A stretch of 64,000 bases of DNA from Tretioscincus oriximinensis (GCA_022410635.1 JAJVDF010000210.1:1738122-1802121), one strand, 5' to 3'; numbered from the stretch's first letter, positions 10,283-21,362 are shown. A program made the numbers and translations. Notes: generated by a model not told the origin, from the letters alone.

Positions 10283-11395
10283 CTGGCTTGCATCTACCAA
10301 TATTTCCCCCAAGTTCCACTTTGAAAAGGAAAGATAACAAGACTATAAAATAAAAAAGATTCTTAGTTCTCTGAAGTCCTCAGTTCTGAAAATGAAACAT
10401 TCTCCTGTTTGCAATGATTAATACTAATAATGTTCTGGAGCCCAGTATTGCATACAATCTGTCCTTCTGATAAAGGGGGAAAGTATAAAACAAAGCAAAA
10501 TGCTTAAAGATATAATTATTAGTTCAATAAATGCTGCAGATGTGGGCCATGTCTTGTCTCTTTTGTTTCACGTTTTAGTGCAATATCCAAATTGCCAACA
10601 TTTCTTTCTGATCAGTTTATCACCATATAATTTAAATGCTCATATCTTCCCAGAGAAACTATATGATTAGCCACTTAAATACCCCCATTTTAGTCTTTAA
10701 AACAATTGCAGTAAAGAATGTCACTCTTCTGTACCGGTGATGGTTCTGAATTAAAATTAGGTGGCGTGTGGAATACAAGCCTAAGTAATCAAGCTGAACA
10801 GATAGGAATTTCAAAAATATGTAATTTTATTGAAATGATGAAGTTAAGATATAGACACAAGGCTTATAATGGCTATGTATGAATTTTTCAGCAAATTAGA
10901 AGAAAAGGCCAGAAGAAGAACTCAATTTTTTCAAAATAGCACAATGTTCTATGTGGCCTGCAAAGCTTCATACAAGTTATGTGTAAAAACTACCAATCCT
11001 GCAACATAACTCTTGACAGAAATTTCACAGGTAGAATTCCAAGAAGTAGCTATATGAAACTTTGATAGCCCCAGGTTGTGGAAGCACATGCTGTTTCTAT
11101 TTTTTTTGTCCCTAAGATTATATGGGCCAACCCCCTTGTTAGAAATTCACAAGTAGAATGTGTGATGCGCTTTAAATTTGTTCTGGGGAGGAAAGATAAC
11201 ACCTAAATTCCACTGAGAACACACTACTATTGGATTGTATACTTGATGTAGCTCTTTTAATTGTACTTAAGTCCAGGGAAATAAAAAAATACCACTTACT
11301 GCATTCCAGGAAATTTGCTTGTACATCCCTTTGGCAGAAGTGAAGTAATCTTGAGAACTTTGAGTCATGGGGAGGGTATGGTGGATCTTCTACTT
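10283..11395. other. Unassigned AT-rich spacer
   Basis: No repeat or gene signal recognised over 1.1 kb. Confidence 0.4.
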
Positions 11396-11905
11396 AGGGC
11401 TTGTTCACACGACGACCGAAAAAGCGCTATAAATTTATATTCCGGAATATAGCAAATGCCTATCCCTTCACACCACAAAGCTATGTTCCGGAATATACAA
11501 TGGCGTGTCTGTTCACACGTATACATGAATTCTTGTGATACGCAGCCAGCCAGCCCAACAGAGCCGATCAGCCGGCTCCGTGTCATGAGAAGCCTTTTCC
11601 TCTGCCTGCTTTTGGGGGCTTCTGCCTGGAGATCGGCTTTGCAAAAGTAAGAGGAACAAAATCTCCTCCTCCCCTCAGTTGATCTATTTGACAGCAGGCA
11701 AAGCTGATCTGCAGGGAATTCAGCTGAAGGAGGGGAGACGGCTGCATTCTACTGGCCCCATCCATACGGAGCCTAGGTCTGGGTAATGTTTTGGGACATT
11801 TGGGGACATTTTGGCATGTGGGTGGCCAAGCTTAACACGTGTGACGTGACCTTCAAAATGACGCCATTACTGAGGCATAAAATAGTTGTGTGAACACACC
11901 CTTAG
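11396..11905. mobile_element. Harbinger-like MITE, TTCCGGAA family, intermediate copy
   Basis: Ends GGGCTTGTTCACACG and TGTGAACACACCC lie inside flanking TTA trinucleotides. Two subterminal palindromes, TATATTCCGGAATATAG and TATGTTCCGGAATATAC, are spaced about 45 bp apart. The GC-richer interior is shared with 12908-13705. No ORF for a transposase. Confidence 0.6.
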
Positions 11906-12004
11906 TCGCAGTCTGTTGCAGTTGATGACCAATCAGGTCCATGGACCCACAGGATGTTGCTGACCAATGGATGGGTGACTGACAAAAATGAACTTCTTTC
12001 AGAT

Positions 12005-12290
12005 AGAAGGCATTTATTTATTTATTTATTTACATTTATATTCCATCCTATACCCAAAGGTCTCAGAATGGATCACAATAAAAAAACCTGGTAAATCAGA
12101 TTCAGATAGAACAATTAAAAACAGGACAGTGCCTCAAAGAGAGTGGAATTTTAGACTAAGCCAAAGGCTAGGGTGAACAGGTATGTTTTCATCAGATGTC
12201 TGAAGGTGTCACAGAATTCCACTACCTGGGGGGCTATCACAGAGAAGGCCCTCCCATGTATCTACTGTTTAGTTGCCATAAGGGGTTTTT
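12005..12290 (-). mobile_element. L2-like LINE 3' end
   Basis: The minus-strand tail (TTTATTTATTTACATTTATA) is followed by upstream sequence, including AACAGGTATGTTTTCATCAG and GAAGGCCCTCCCATG, found in L2-like elements of reptiles. 5' truncated. Confidence 0.6.
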
Positions 12291-12329
12291 TTTCTACGTC
12301 CACAGATAGGGTGATCCTTGGTAAATAGA

Positions 12330-12477
12330 TTGGAGATAACTATCAATATAGAGATGAAAATAAATTCAATAGATGAGCAGGAGAGTAAGGCNCAGTCAAT
12401 ACCAGGATATATATTCCCTAACTCTCCTGCTCATCTATTGAATTTATTTTCATCTCTATATTGATAGTTATCTCCAA
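12330..12477. repeat. Perfect 57-bp inverted repeat with 34-bp spacer
   Basis: Arm 12330-12386 is the exact reverse complement of 12421-12477. It starts TTGGAGATAACTATC and ends GCAGGAGAGT. The spacer contains one N. No target duplication or known terminus is visible. Every other inverted element in the window is diverged, so this one is very young or an assembly artefact. Confidence 0.9.
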
Positions 12478-12905
12478 TGGTTTACATCACATTTGATAGT
12501 AATATAAAATCCATGACAAGTTTTGTTGTGGAATTAAAGCAATGAAGTTTGTTGCATTGGAAAGAAGAATTCATAACATCTTTCATTCTTTGAATAGCCA
12601 CACAAAACAATATTTAACAGCAAGAATTCAATAACAGGAAACAAAAAATCCAAGAGTATCCTAACATTGAATTGTTGATCCCTTTCTGTGCTTGTTCTGG
12701 GGAACCATCTTTTCTTATCAGAGGGATACAGCACCCATACCATGAATAACACAATCATCCAGCTGTTTCCTAGACTTATTCAGGGCTTACCTTCTGTCAG
12801 CAGCTTAAAAGCAGAGGCTGGTGAGCACTCAGCAATTTACCATTCTAGCACTATAAAGGGTAATATGGTGGCAGAATGATCAAAAACCCCATGTATGTGT
12901 AACAC
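12478..12905. other. Unassigned spacer
   Basis: No recognised element. Confidence 0.4.
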
Positions 12906-12907
12906 TC

Positions 12908-13705
12908 AGGCTGCATGCACACAGCTATTTTATTCCTCAATCAGCAAGAGATGAGGAAGGTTCTGCCATACCTGTTAAGCGTCTTTCAGCAGTGAACCCG
13001 CAATAAATGCCATTTATTCCGGAATAAACTATTCCTGGGATAATCAGACATCATTGCGGAGAACCTCCAACATCTCGCAGCCAACCTCCATTATCTCGTA
13101 ACCAACCCATTCCCTCTCTCAGGTGCACATTATTAGCGCGAGAGACAGGAGTGGAGAGATGACAGAAGGAAGCGCCACCACCTTGCTTCAGCAGGGAAAT
13201 CTGCCCACCTTTTCCTAAGCCCAGACAGGTGAAGGGCAGCCTGGCCTTAGGATAAGGCTTCTCGTGACACGCAGCCGGCTACGCCACATTGCTTCGGCTG
13301 TGCCCTCTGTCCAGCCAGCTTTCTGCCTGCTTTCAGGAGCTGATGTCTGGAGATCAGCTCGGCAAAGCGCCGAGCAGCATTGATAGACATCCTGTCAACC
13401 TCCCCACCTCCTCCTCACCTTAGCCAAACCATTTGACAGTGACGACATCCTTCTCGTCACTTCGCAGAGCCGATCTCNAGGCATCAGCCCCCCAAAACAG
13501 GCCGAGAGCTGGCTGGAAGGAGNGCACAGCCGAAGCAACGCGGCAGAGACGGCTGCGTACAACGAGAGTTAAGTATATGTGTGCACAGACATGCCATTGT
13601 TATATTCTGGAATATAGCTTTGTAGTGTGCACGGTCACATGATTGCTATATTCCGGAATATAGCTTTATAGCGCTTTTTCTTTCGTCGTGTGCACGCAGC
13701 CTCAG
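12908..13705. mobile_element. Harbinger-like MITE, TTCCGGAA family, long copy
   Basis: Terminal inverted repeats GGCTGCATGCACAC and GTGTGCACGCAGCC lie inside TCA trinucleotides. The interior carries a TTTATTCCGGAATAAAC palindrome on the left and TATATTCTGGAATATAGC plus CTATATTCCGGAATATAGC on the right, about 45 bp apart. At about 790 bp it is the longest member here and lacks a transposase frame. The middle is GC- and CpG-rich compared with its surroundings. Confidence 0.65.
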
Positions 13706-13794
13706 TTTGCNCTCTGAATGTACCCTAAGAGAGCAGAGTTTATAACTCTCATTTATGGTGTCATAAGGTGCTGATCCCATTTTTTGAAATAGGG

Positions 13795-14015
13795 AGGATA
13801 TAAATGCAGCTCAAGTCTTGTGGTTAGAATATCAGTCGTTTATCTAGTAGCCTCCTGGTTGGATTTTGCACTCCTCCATGAAACTAATTAGAAAACCTTG
13901 GGGTAGCCACAGTTCTTTAGAGATCTCTCAGCCTCAGTTACTTCACAGGGTGTCTGTTGTGAAGAGAAGATCTTTCTCCTCTTCCTCCTCCTCTTCCTTG
14001 TCTATTTTTCCCTCA
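13795..14015 (+). mobile_element. Sauria-type SINE
   Basis: Head TTGTGGTTAGAATATCAGTC, middle ACAGTTCTTTAGAGATCTCTCAGCC, then GGGTGTCTGTTGTGAAGAGAAG. The 3' tail is replaced by a (CTT/CCT)n pyrimidine run. Confidence 0.8.
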
Positions 14016-14364
14016 CAAAAAAACAAATTGTAAATGGGGGACACTAGATCCTGATTACACTATACATAGATATGGGTCAATTGCCTATCGAGAATGCTAT
14101 TTCTTCTGCCCCAGCATCACCTTCATATAATTTTGCATTTTCCGTTTAAGCAGTGACTCCCTCGTGTTTAATTTAATAATTTGTTCATTAGTACAGGTAG
14201 TTTAGCTTTCATCAGCATCTGTTCCATTTTGACATTTCAACATCACAGACATGCTTTGACAAGCATTTGCTTGTGTTTTGACAGTTTGGGCATCTTTCCC
14301 CTTATAAGGCATCGCACATCCTGTCACTGCATTTTGAAGAGATAAAATGCTGGTTAGTCACGGG

Positions 14365-14480
14365 CAATGGCTCACAAAATGTGGGCCTCCAGGTGCTGCT
14401 TAGCAACAACTGACATCCTTCAATTCCCAGCATTCCCTACCAGTGGTGAGTGTGNAATTCTGGGATCCTGCCTGTAACCC
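14365..14480. mobile_element. Short DNA-element fragment
   Basis: The CAATTCCCAGCATTCCC-like motif near 14421 resembles the 'self-mirroring' AACTACAATTCCCA core of common hAT-type MITEs in reptiles. Boundaries uncertain. Confidence 0.3.
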
Positions 14481-14962
14481 TTAAGCATTGAGTGTAAAGT
14501 TTGCATTACAGCAAGGGACTAAATAATTATACAGGTTCGGGTGGTGCTTGTAGCTTTATCAGCCCTTACGAATTTTGCATTCTATGTCAGGTTTTCGCAC
14601 AAGTTCTAAAAGGAGATAAAAGAAAACCAAATCAAACAAGTGAATGAAAAATATTAGACTCATTTATTTGTGGAAATTATTACAAGAAGACATCATGTGG
14701 CAAATGTATATGAACCTTCACTTTCAATAACTAGTGTGACCTCCTTGTGCTTCAACTAAGTCACGTCAGATAGTTTCCATGAACTGTTCACATCAGGACC
14801 TTTCACTCATACCTGAATACCATCCCTTTGTGAACACCTGATATCAAAGAACCAGACAGACAAAAGTGATTTAGCTCTGAAAGTGATTTATTCAGCTCTG
14901 AGGTGGCTTTTACTCAGGTCTGTAGTGACTGCCCTCTGCCAGAGGTGCTCTATTTATACACT

Positions 14963-15172
14963 AATTTGACCAATCACTCAATAATGTCCTTTATGGAGTT
15001 AAGATTGTTTTCATAATTATATATATCTTTCTTGTATCCCGAGGGATGTGGGTGGAGGGTGGGGGGCTGTTGGGTTTTTTTTTGTTATCTTGTGTATTGT
15101 TGTGTATGTTACCTTGTGTATGGTTTTGTTATTATAAATAAAAACTTAAAAAAAAACAATTTGACCAATCAC
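14963..15172 (+). mobile_element. L1-like 3' end insertion with 15-bp target duplication
   Basis: AATTTGACCAATCAC occurs at 14963-14977 and 15158-15172. Between them lie about 180 bp ending in AATAAAAACTT and a poly(A) tail, the hallmark of target-primed insertion of a 5'-truncated L1-type LINE. Confidence 0.75.
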
Positions 15173-15241
15173 CGCAGACCAGAATTCCCGCCAAAATGTT
15201 AGCAATAGAAAGAAAAACTTGCAAACATGAGGTTTACCTCT

Positions 15242-15557
15242 AAAATAAGAAGATGAAGAAGAACTGAGATCTTATACTCCACTTTTCTCACTTTTCAAAG
15301 GGACTCAAAGCGACTTACAAATGTATTTTGCCCAAAGGCTCACATTCTATCTTCCCCACCAGGCTCTGGTGGTTCCCATGTATCTACTTGCAGTCTGTTG
15401 CAATTTCTTGCAATTCATGCTTTCAAATAACTGGGTTGGCTAGAGCNACAGGCTAGTAGAAGGTGCTCACCCCTCCCCATGTCTGACACAGGGCTTCGAA
15501 ACCCCATCTCCCAGGTGAGAGACGGATTCCTTAGTGATTGAGCTAAAAGCCTGGGTC
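15242..15557 (-). mobile_element. tRNA-headed SINE, second family
   Basis: On the minus strand the head has an A-box-like stretch (weak in this copy) and a B-box GGTTTCGAAGCC. A body with GCAAGAAATTGCAACAG follows, and the tail AAAGTGGAGTATAAG runs into CTTCTTCATCTTC. The same family occurs at 19706, 50425, 57228, 58500 and 63775. Confidence 0.8.
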
Positions 15558-15800
15558 ATAGCCCAGAGTCTTTCTGACGGAACACTAAACATTATTTCCA
15601 ACACATAAAATTATACTGTACATATATACACATGTCATGGCATCTTGACCCCCATTGATTGAAAACTACTCTAATTTCACCTTCCAATTATCTGTTATCC
15701 TGAAGATTCACATACTTTTTTCATAAAGATGTAATCTTGTATTGTTTCCTACAAAGAACAAATATCCTAGTTTAATATTTTTACTCATTTATTTGGAGTT

Positions 15801-17282
15801 TTGAGAAAATGTGAAATCAATTCAATTCACCTTAATGTAGCAACTAGGGGAATTAGCCTGTTACCTCTGTCTAATACAGAAAGCTCTAACACCCCTCCCC
15901 TCTGGGCACCATTCACAGAAGCAGAGACTGGAAGTGACATCATTTTTGATGTTAGTTCTGACCCTGCCTCTGGTAACCGAGAAAATCCTGGTAAAAGTCC
16001 CGGTACAAAGGGCAAACATTTCTCGTGCTCATGTCATCATACAGAGGCTTTTCTTGTACAAATGAGTGATATCTTCGGGCACCTCCCACCACTGTGTTCT
16101 TATCTTTGGGACCTCCTCGTACATACTGTATAGCCCCTCCCTTCTGGAAACAAGTTGAAATTTAAAGAAACCACATCTTAACAGTGACATACAGTGCTCA
16201 TGTTTTGCTACTACGCCATCCTTCTGTAATCACTTGGCAAGCATGGTTTATATATTTGGTTCTTTTCCCCCTCCACCTATCACTTTATGAGTCTTGAAAT
16301 ATTCCCTTGAAAATAAAGAAGTTGAAAAATAAAATAACCTCTAAGGTTATTCAAAAAATGACAGTGCAATTATCTTGGGAGAAAAATCCAACCAGAGTCC
16401 ATTATTATCATCCATTTCTTTTTGAAGCACTTAGGGGATTTTGACAGATGAAAGGAATAGAAAGGAGTGAGGTGCTAATTCTTCAGCATTATGCATTTTG
16501 GTGCTGCCTTTCTTCACCTGACAACAATTACTTCTCATACTGGAAAGGCATCATTGCTGTGTAATTAGAAGATGTACGGGTGAGCAATAGCTCTTTGGCC
16601 ACCACTGACTCCCTCTTCACATTTTTATCAGATCAGAGTTCTTTTGGATCAACAAATNCTGTTTCCCGAAAATGCAGTGTATAAATCAAAATCCATTAGG
16701 CTGCCCATGACTAGAATTACAGTAAAAAAAATGACCAGAAATGAGTAGCACCATAAAACCTAGAGGTTAGAATTTGTCCAAGAACAGACAGGTCCAGAAT
16801 TTGTCCAGACAGGTCTCTGTTTTGCAGCAACCAAGATAGCATTAACGTCCCGAAAATCGACAGAGAGGTTCAAATAACAAGGGAGACTGAACACATGGAA
16901 TAATAAGAACGATAAAGATCTGTTTTCAAATATCATGTAACATCTGCTTCTCGTCCGCCTTCAAAATAAGCTGTGGATTTCATTAGTGTTGACAACTGGC
17001 TTGTGATTCAAAATATGCAGTACACTGCAAATTGGAGCACTTTATAAAGGGGTTGACAGTAATTCCTTACGCTGTGAATGCTATGGTGCTATCATAGATT
17101 AGGGCAAAGAAAATGGCAGGTTTAAACTTACCCCCTTCTTGACTTTGTCACCAAACCACATGCTTAAAGTCATACAAAGAAAATAGACATATAGATACAA
17201 CTATTTTCAGTATTACATAAGAAACAGAGAACATTCTGTAAATATGAGATAATGATGGACAAGGGGAAATCTAGGGATCTAA
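15801..17282. other. Unassigned spacer
   Basis: About 1.5 kb. A 110-codon open frame at 15801-16133 shows no domain, signal or codon bias I can recognise and is probably chance. No repeat named. Confidence 0.4.
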
Positions 17283-17652
17283 ACATCTAGGGATGTTTAC
17301 TTTGCAAAAGAGAAGACTGAGAGGAGGCCTGATAGCTATTTACAAATATCTGAAGGGATTTCACAGAGCAGAGGAATCAAATTTGTTCTCATTGGCACGT
17401 GGAAGGACTAGAAACAAAAGGGGGAAACTGCATGGAAGTAGATTTAGATTAGATATCAGAAAAAAACTTTCTGACAGTGAAGATGATAAACCAGTGGAAC
17501 AGGCTGCCACAGGAAATGGTGAGATCTCCTTCACTTCAAACATATGCTAGACAGTCATTTGTCTGGGATGGTTTAGTGAATCCTACATCGAGCAGGGAGT
17601 TGGACCCAATGACTCTGGAGGTCCCTTCCAAATCTATGATTCTATTATTCTA
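17283..17652 (+). mobile_element. CR1 LINE 3' end, ATTCTATG-ending subfamily
   Basis: In frame, about 17293-17550 encodes the CR1 ORF2 C-terminus: LQKRRLRGGLIAIYKYLKGF, LFSLARGRTRNKRGKL and GSRFRLDIRKKLSDSE. The 3' end is TGGAGGTCCCTTCCAAATC then TATGATTCTATTATTCTA, the octamer repeat typical of CR1. Different 3' end from the copies ending in AAGAACATAAG. Confidence 0.85.
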
Positions 17653-19705
17653 AATGTTTTTTTCAACCAAAAGGTTGTCAGCTTATGAAATTCACTGCCA
17701 GAAGAGATGGTGATAGAAATTAGCCTAAGAAAGAACTGGACAAATTTGTTGCAGTCAGATCATCAATAACTATTAAAACATATTTCCCACTTATAAACTG
17801 GGATAGAGCTTTTCATTTTTAGTGGCTATAAAATAAATGACATTTCACCAATATTGCTTATAATATCTGCTGCACCTGGAGGGAAATCACTTTTTCATAC
17901 CAATTAAAGGCCCAAAACTCAATTCCTTTTTTTTATGTTGGAACCCTACCCTAGAACGGATGACTAGTTACCACCTCCAGATTGGAGGAATAGACAGGAT
18001 GCCTCCAAAAACCATTTGTAAGGCATTTAAAGCATGAAGCGACGAAGTATTTGCCCTCTCCAGGAACGTACCTTAAATCTACCCTCATGTAGTCAACTTT
18101 GCAGTTCAGTAAGGTCATTTTAAGAATGATTTGGACCTATTGAGGAGTAGATAAACAATTAGCCATGTTAATGATCTGTTCCTGGATTATTATCCAGTCT
18201 CAACATGCAAAAGTTTTAAGAATGTTTCTGAGATGACTGAGGAGTGGGGAAGTAATTCACAATATGAATGCAGCCTTCTGTTTGTTTTGCTTTCCTGTTC
18301 CACAAAGTGTGAATCTTCCCCATCCTTCTCCTTCCTTCCCTCCCTTGACCTTCCTTCTCTGTGTACATCCATTCACATGAAGAACATTCAGACTTTTTTC
18401 TAATGCTTTTGGGTACAACAAGCTCAGCCAGGAAGAAACCTCTCAGATTGGAGAGGATTGTTATTTTTAACTCTGACATCCATCTGTTGACTCCGGCATC
18501 CCTTCTTGAAAACAGTGGTAGCCAGTACACAGGGCACTAGGGAAGAGCTAGGTGATGATCCTAATTAGCCTTTGATGTCCAAAAATTGCAGCAAACTGAA
18601 CTCTGATAAAAACACAGTGTGCTTCACTTTTCAGGTTAATCATGAATTAACACAGAGGCTCCCTTTTCCTTCTGCCCTGCTTGCTTGAAAGCTCTGTTGA
18701 GTCTGCAGTGCTTTCTTAGAACATACATAAGCACTTGCTTCCTGGTCACTGGAAGGCACTCCTTGCTATATCCTATTAACACCTGGCTTGGGGTGATGGA
18801 AAATGTAGTAGGGTGGTTCCTGACAAAGGTTTTCTCATGCTAGATGTACAGGTCTTCCAGCCAACTTCTTTTAAGCTGTGGGCGGGACTAGACACATATT
18901 GGTTAAAGAGGCTTCCTCCCTCCCAGGGCAGGCTGGTAGCTGTAGTCCACAGGGCAGGGCCCCACACAGGCTAGATAGAAGCAACTGCCCATTGCTTGGA
19001 CTACACTTCCCAGCCGGCCCACTGAAAGCATGGCAACAGCTCTGTTTCACCTATATCACATTTAGGGTGCTACTGCAAGCTTTGTGAAGTTGCAGGGCAT
19101 CCAAGCTTTTATAACAAGCACGTCCTCTCATGGAAAAAAATGGTGTATAAAACCAGGCAGAAACAACTTAAAAACCTAAGGCAGGAATTCTGTCAGGAAG
19201 TAGAGAANCAGGAACCTGGCAGTTTTGTTACTGTTTGCACCTGGCACCCCAACTATTATGGTATGAGATTATAAGGGATTTGCATCACCTAATTGAGGGA
19301 TCCAAGTGGTAGCATTAAGAAGGTAGCATTCGGAAGGTCCTCCTACCCTTTTTAGGCTGACTTCACAGCGTGATGTGCCCTCTTTGCGTCATGGCAGAGC
19401 CACACAGAAAAGTCTGAGAACTCTAGCAAGAGCTTCAGCCCTATCTTCCCTGCTACATTTATGCAGGAAAACATAACTCAACATTTTTAAAACTGAGACT
19501 TCTCCCCCCTTTATATTTTNCAGCCCAGTAACAAAGGGGTGGGGGGGGGGAGTAGCCAGTGACAGAAGGGAAACAGAGCTTCTTGGGAGCTGTAGGCTTC
19601 CAGAACTTCATGGGATTTGTAGGTAGAATCTGTATATTATTAATCCAAAAGCCTATCGCCTTCAACGGAGGTGATTGGACAGGGTGAACAAAGGTCACCA
19701 ACATA
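17653..19705. other. Unassigned spacer with minor repeat fragments
   Basis: Mostly unique-looking. 18870-19040 carries GTAGCTGTAGTCCAC and GGACTACACTTCCCAGC, the motif of hAT-type MITEs. A pyrimidine-rich patch lies at 18310-18360 and a G-run at about 19540-19550. Confidence 0.4.
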
Positions 19706-20018
19706 AGCCAGCATAAGCCGGCAGGTGCTCAGTCGCTTAGGAATTCGTCTCTTGCCTGGGAGATCGGGTTTCGAAGCCCTGTGTTGGACATGGGGAGGGG
19801 TGAGCACCTTCCACTAGCCTGTAGCTCTAGCCAACCCAGCTATTCGAAAGCATGAATTGCAAGAAATTGCAACTGACTGCAAGTAGATACATGGGAACCA
19901 CCATAGCCTGGTGGGGAAGATAGAATGTGAGCCTTCGGGCAAAATATATCCTTGTAAGCCGTTTGAGTCCCTTTGAAAAGGTGAGTATAAGAACCAAGTT
20001 CTTCTTCTTCTTCAATGC
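19706..20018 (+). mobile_element. tRNA-headed SINE, second family
   Basis: Head GGTGCTCAGTCGCTTAGG (A-box region), B-box GGTTTCGAAGCC about 35 bases on. The body holds GCAAGAAATTGCAACTGACTG and the tail GTAAGCCGTTTGAGTCCC, ending in (CTT)n. Best-preserved pair with 57228. Confidence 0.85.
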
Positions 20019-20227
20019 AGGGGTGTCAGCTGGCATGGTCTTGTGTGTCCCACTGAGGGGGCTGCCCTGAGGGGCGCTGCCACCCACACTGAAATAATAG
20101 AGTACAGCACTGCCCACCCTGGGCCAATGTGGGCCAGTAAGATAAGCTCCCCCTTCACTCCCGCAAGTAGCGAGCAGAAGCAAAACCCATACCTGCATTT
20201 TTGGGTTCTTTTCACTAGAGCGTGAAT

Positions 20228-20475
20228 AAAAGATAGCCAGTTTAGTGTTGTACTCGTATCTGGGAGTCTCCCGGTTTGATTCCTGACTCCTCCATGAAAA
20301 CCAGCTGGGTGAATTTGGGCCAGTCACAGTTCTTTAGAACTCTCTCAGCCCCACTTACTTCACTGGGTGTCTGTTGTGGAGAAAGCAAGAAAAAGCTATG
20401 TGCGCCACCCTATGGTTGGCTGCCCTGAGACCTTCAGGTATAGGGCAGGATATAAGTATAAATAAATAAATAAAA
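20228..20475 (+). mobile_element. Sauria-type SINE joined to an L2-like tail
   Basis: 20228-20395 is a Sauria-type SINE (CTGGGAGTCTCCCGG, TGAATTTGGGCCAGTCACAG, GGGTGTCTGTTGTGG). It lacks its own 3' tail and is followed at 20400 by CCCTGAGACCTTCAGGTATA and (AAAT)n, an L2-like terminus. Confidence 0.75.
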
Positions 20476-20627
20476 GGTGTCTACTTGCTATATGTGGAGA
20501 AAGGTTAAGTCTGCAGCCATTGTCTGAACTTCAGGTTGGTAAGCTTTGTGTATAGGGTGAGATAGATGTACATACCATCCTCCCCCATTGTTCCCAGGGT
20601 GGGTAAGAGGGTAAGAGGTGCTCACAT

Positions 20628-20968
20628 TTTCCTAAGCCCAGGCTGCCCTCTGCCTGCTTCTGGGGACTTCTGCCTAGAGATCAGCTCTGCGAAGAGACGA
20701 GTCATCGCTATCAAATGGTTTGGCTGAGGCAAGGAGGAAACCGTGGGGAGGTTGATAGGACGTCTATCAAGGCTGCTCATCATTTTGCAAAGCTGAAGCA
20801 ATGCAGTGGAGCTGGCTGGGTATCACAAGAATTCAAGTATACGTGTGCACAGACATGCCAGTGTATATTTCGGAATATAGCTTCATGGTGTGCACAGACA
20901 TGCCATTGCTATATTTCGAAATATAGCTGTATTCTGGTTTTTAGCTCATCGTTTGAACGCAGCCTTAG
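20628..20968. mobile_element. Harbinger-like MITE, TTCCGGAA family, left-truncated
   Basis: Interior sequence as in 13205-13330, then GTATATTTCGGAATATAGC and CTATATTTCGAAATATAGC spaced 45 bp, ending TTTGAACGCAGCC before TTA. The left terminus is missing or rearranged. Confidence 0.55.
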
Positions 20969-21033
20969 TCTCTAAGTGCTACTAGCCCCTTTGCTTGACT
21001 TTCTACTGGACTAACACCATTATTTCCCTGAAG
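20968..21033 (+). mobile_element. Penelope-like element 3' terminus fragment
   Basis: AGTCTCTAAGTGCTACTAGCC to ACTGGACTAACACCATTATTTCCCTG is the outer end of the foldback family, 5' truncated and diverged. It abuts the preceding MITE. Confidence 0.6.
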
Positions 21034-21092
21034 ATAATAATAACGATAACGATAGCGATAGCGATAGCAATGATAATGATAATGATATTCAA
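21034..21092. repeat. GATAAT/GATAGC imperfect microsatellite
   Basis: AATAATAACGATAACGATAG followed by GCGATAGC and AATGAT repeats, lying between two foldback fragments. Confidence 0.9.
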
Positions 21093-21263
21093 TTTCAGAG
21101 AAATAGCCGGGTTAGTCTAGCAGAAAGTCCAGCAAAGGAGCTAGCAGCACTTTGAGACTAACTTGAGAAAAGTGGTTGGCATAAGCTTTCGTAGACCTGT
21201 CTACGAAAGCTTATGCCAACCACTTTTCTCAAATTAGTCTCAAAGTGCTGCTAGCTCCTTTGC

Positions 21264-21264
<1 letters not shown>
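21093..21264 (+). mobile_element. Penelope-like foldback element with fused stem
   Basis: The complete terminus (AGAGAAATAGCCGGG) leads into a palindrome whose centre is CGTAGAC-CT-GTCTACG. About 40 bp around 21178-21217 is perfectly self-complementary. The CTGAAGA boxes of both arms are missing, so the arms are joined through hammerhead stem II. The right end is CTCCTTTGC, as in the other copies, and passes straight into a TGA microsatellite. Confidence 0.7.

Positions 21265-21361
<97 letters not shown>
21265..21361. repeat. (TGA)n then (TAA)n microsatellite
   Basis: About 20 TGA units to 21324, then about 12 TAA units. This explains the poly-serine/leucine frame on the minus strand. Confidence 0.97.

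Positions 21362-21362
<1 letters not shown>

Larger units (their letters stand above)
14590..15800. mobile_element. Older host repeat or spacer carrying later insertions
   Basis: 14590-14960 and 15560-15800 flank two clear insertions (L1-like 14978-15157, SINE 15242-15557). Outer parts include ACTCATTTATTTGTGGAAAT and a loosely similar CTCATTTATTTGGAG on the other side, and an AGTGTGACCTCC segment that recalls Tc1-like elements. The evidence is weak. Confidence 0.25.

Noticed and set aside
19706..19780. tRNA gene at SINE heads
   Set aside because: A- and B-box-like segments are present, but they continue into SINE bodies and no cloverleaf with acceptor stem is intact.
19827..20327. 166-codon minus frame
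   Set aside because: Runs across two different SINEs and their junction; codons follow SINE sequence.
21093..21361. CRISPR-like repeat array
   Set aside because: Vertebrate context; the repeats are microsatellites and foldback arms without spacer structure.
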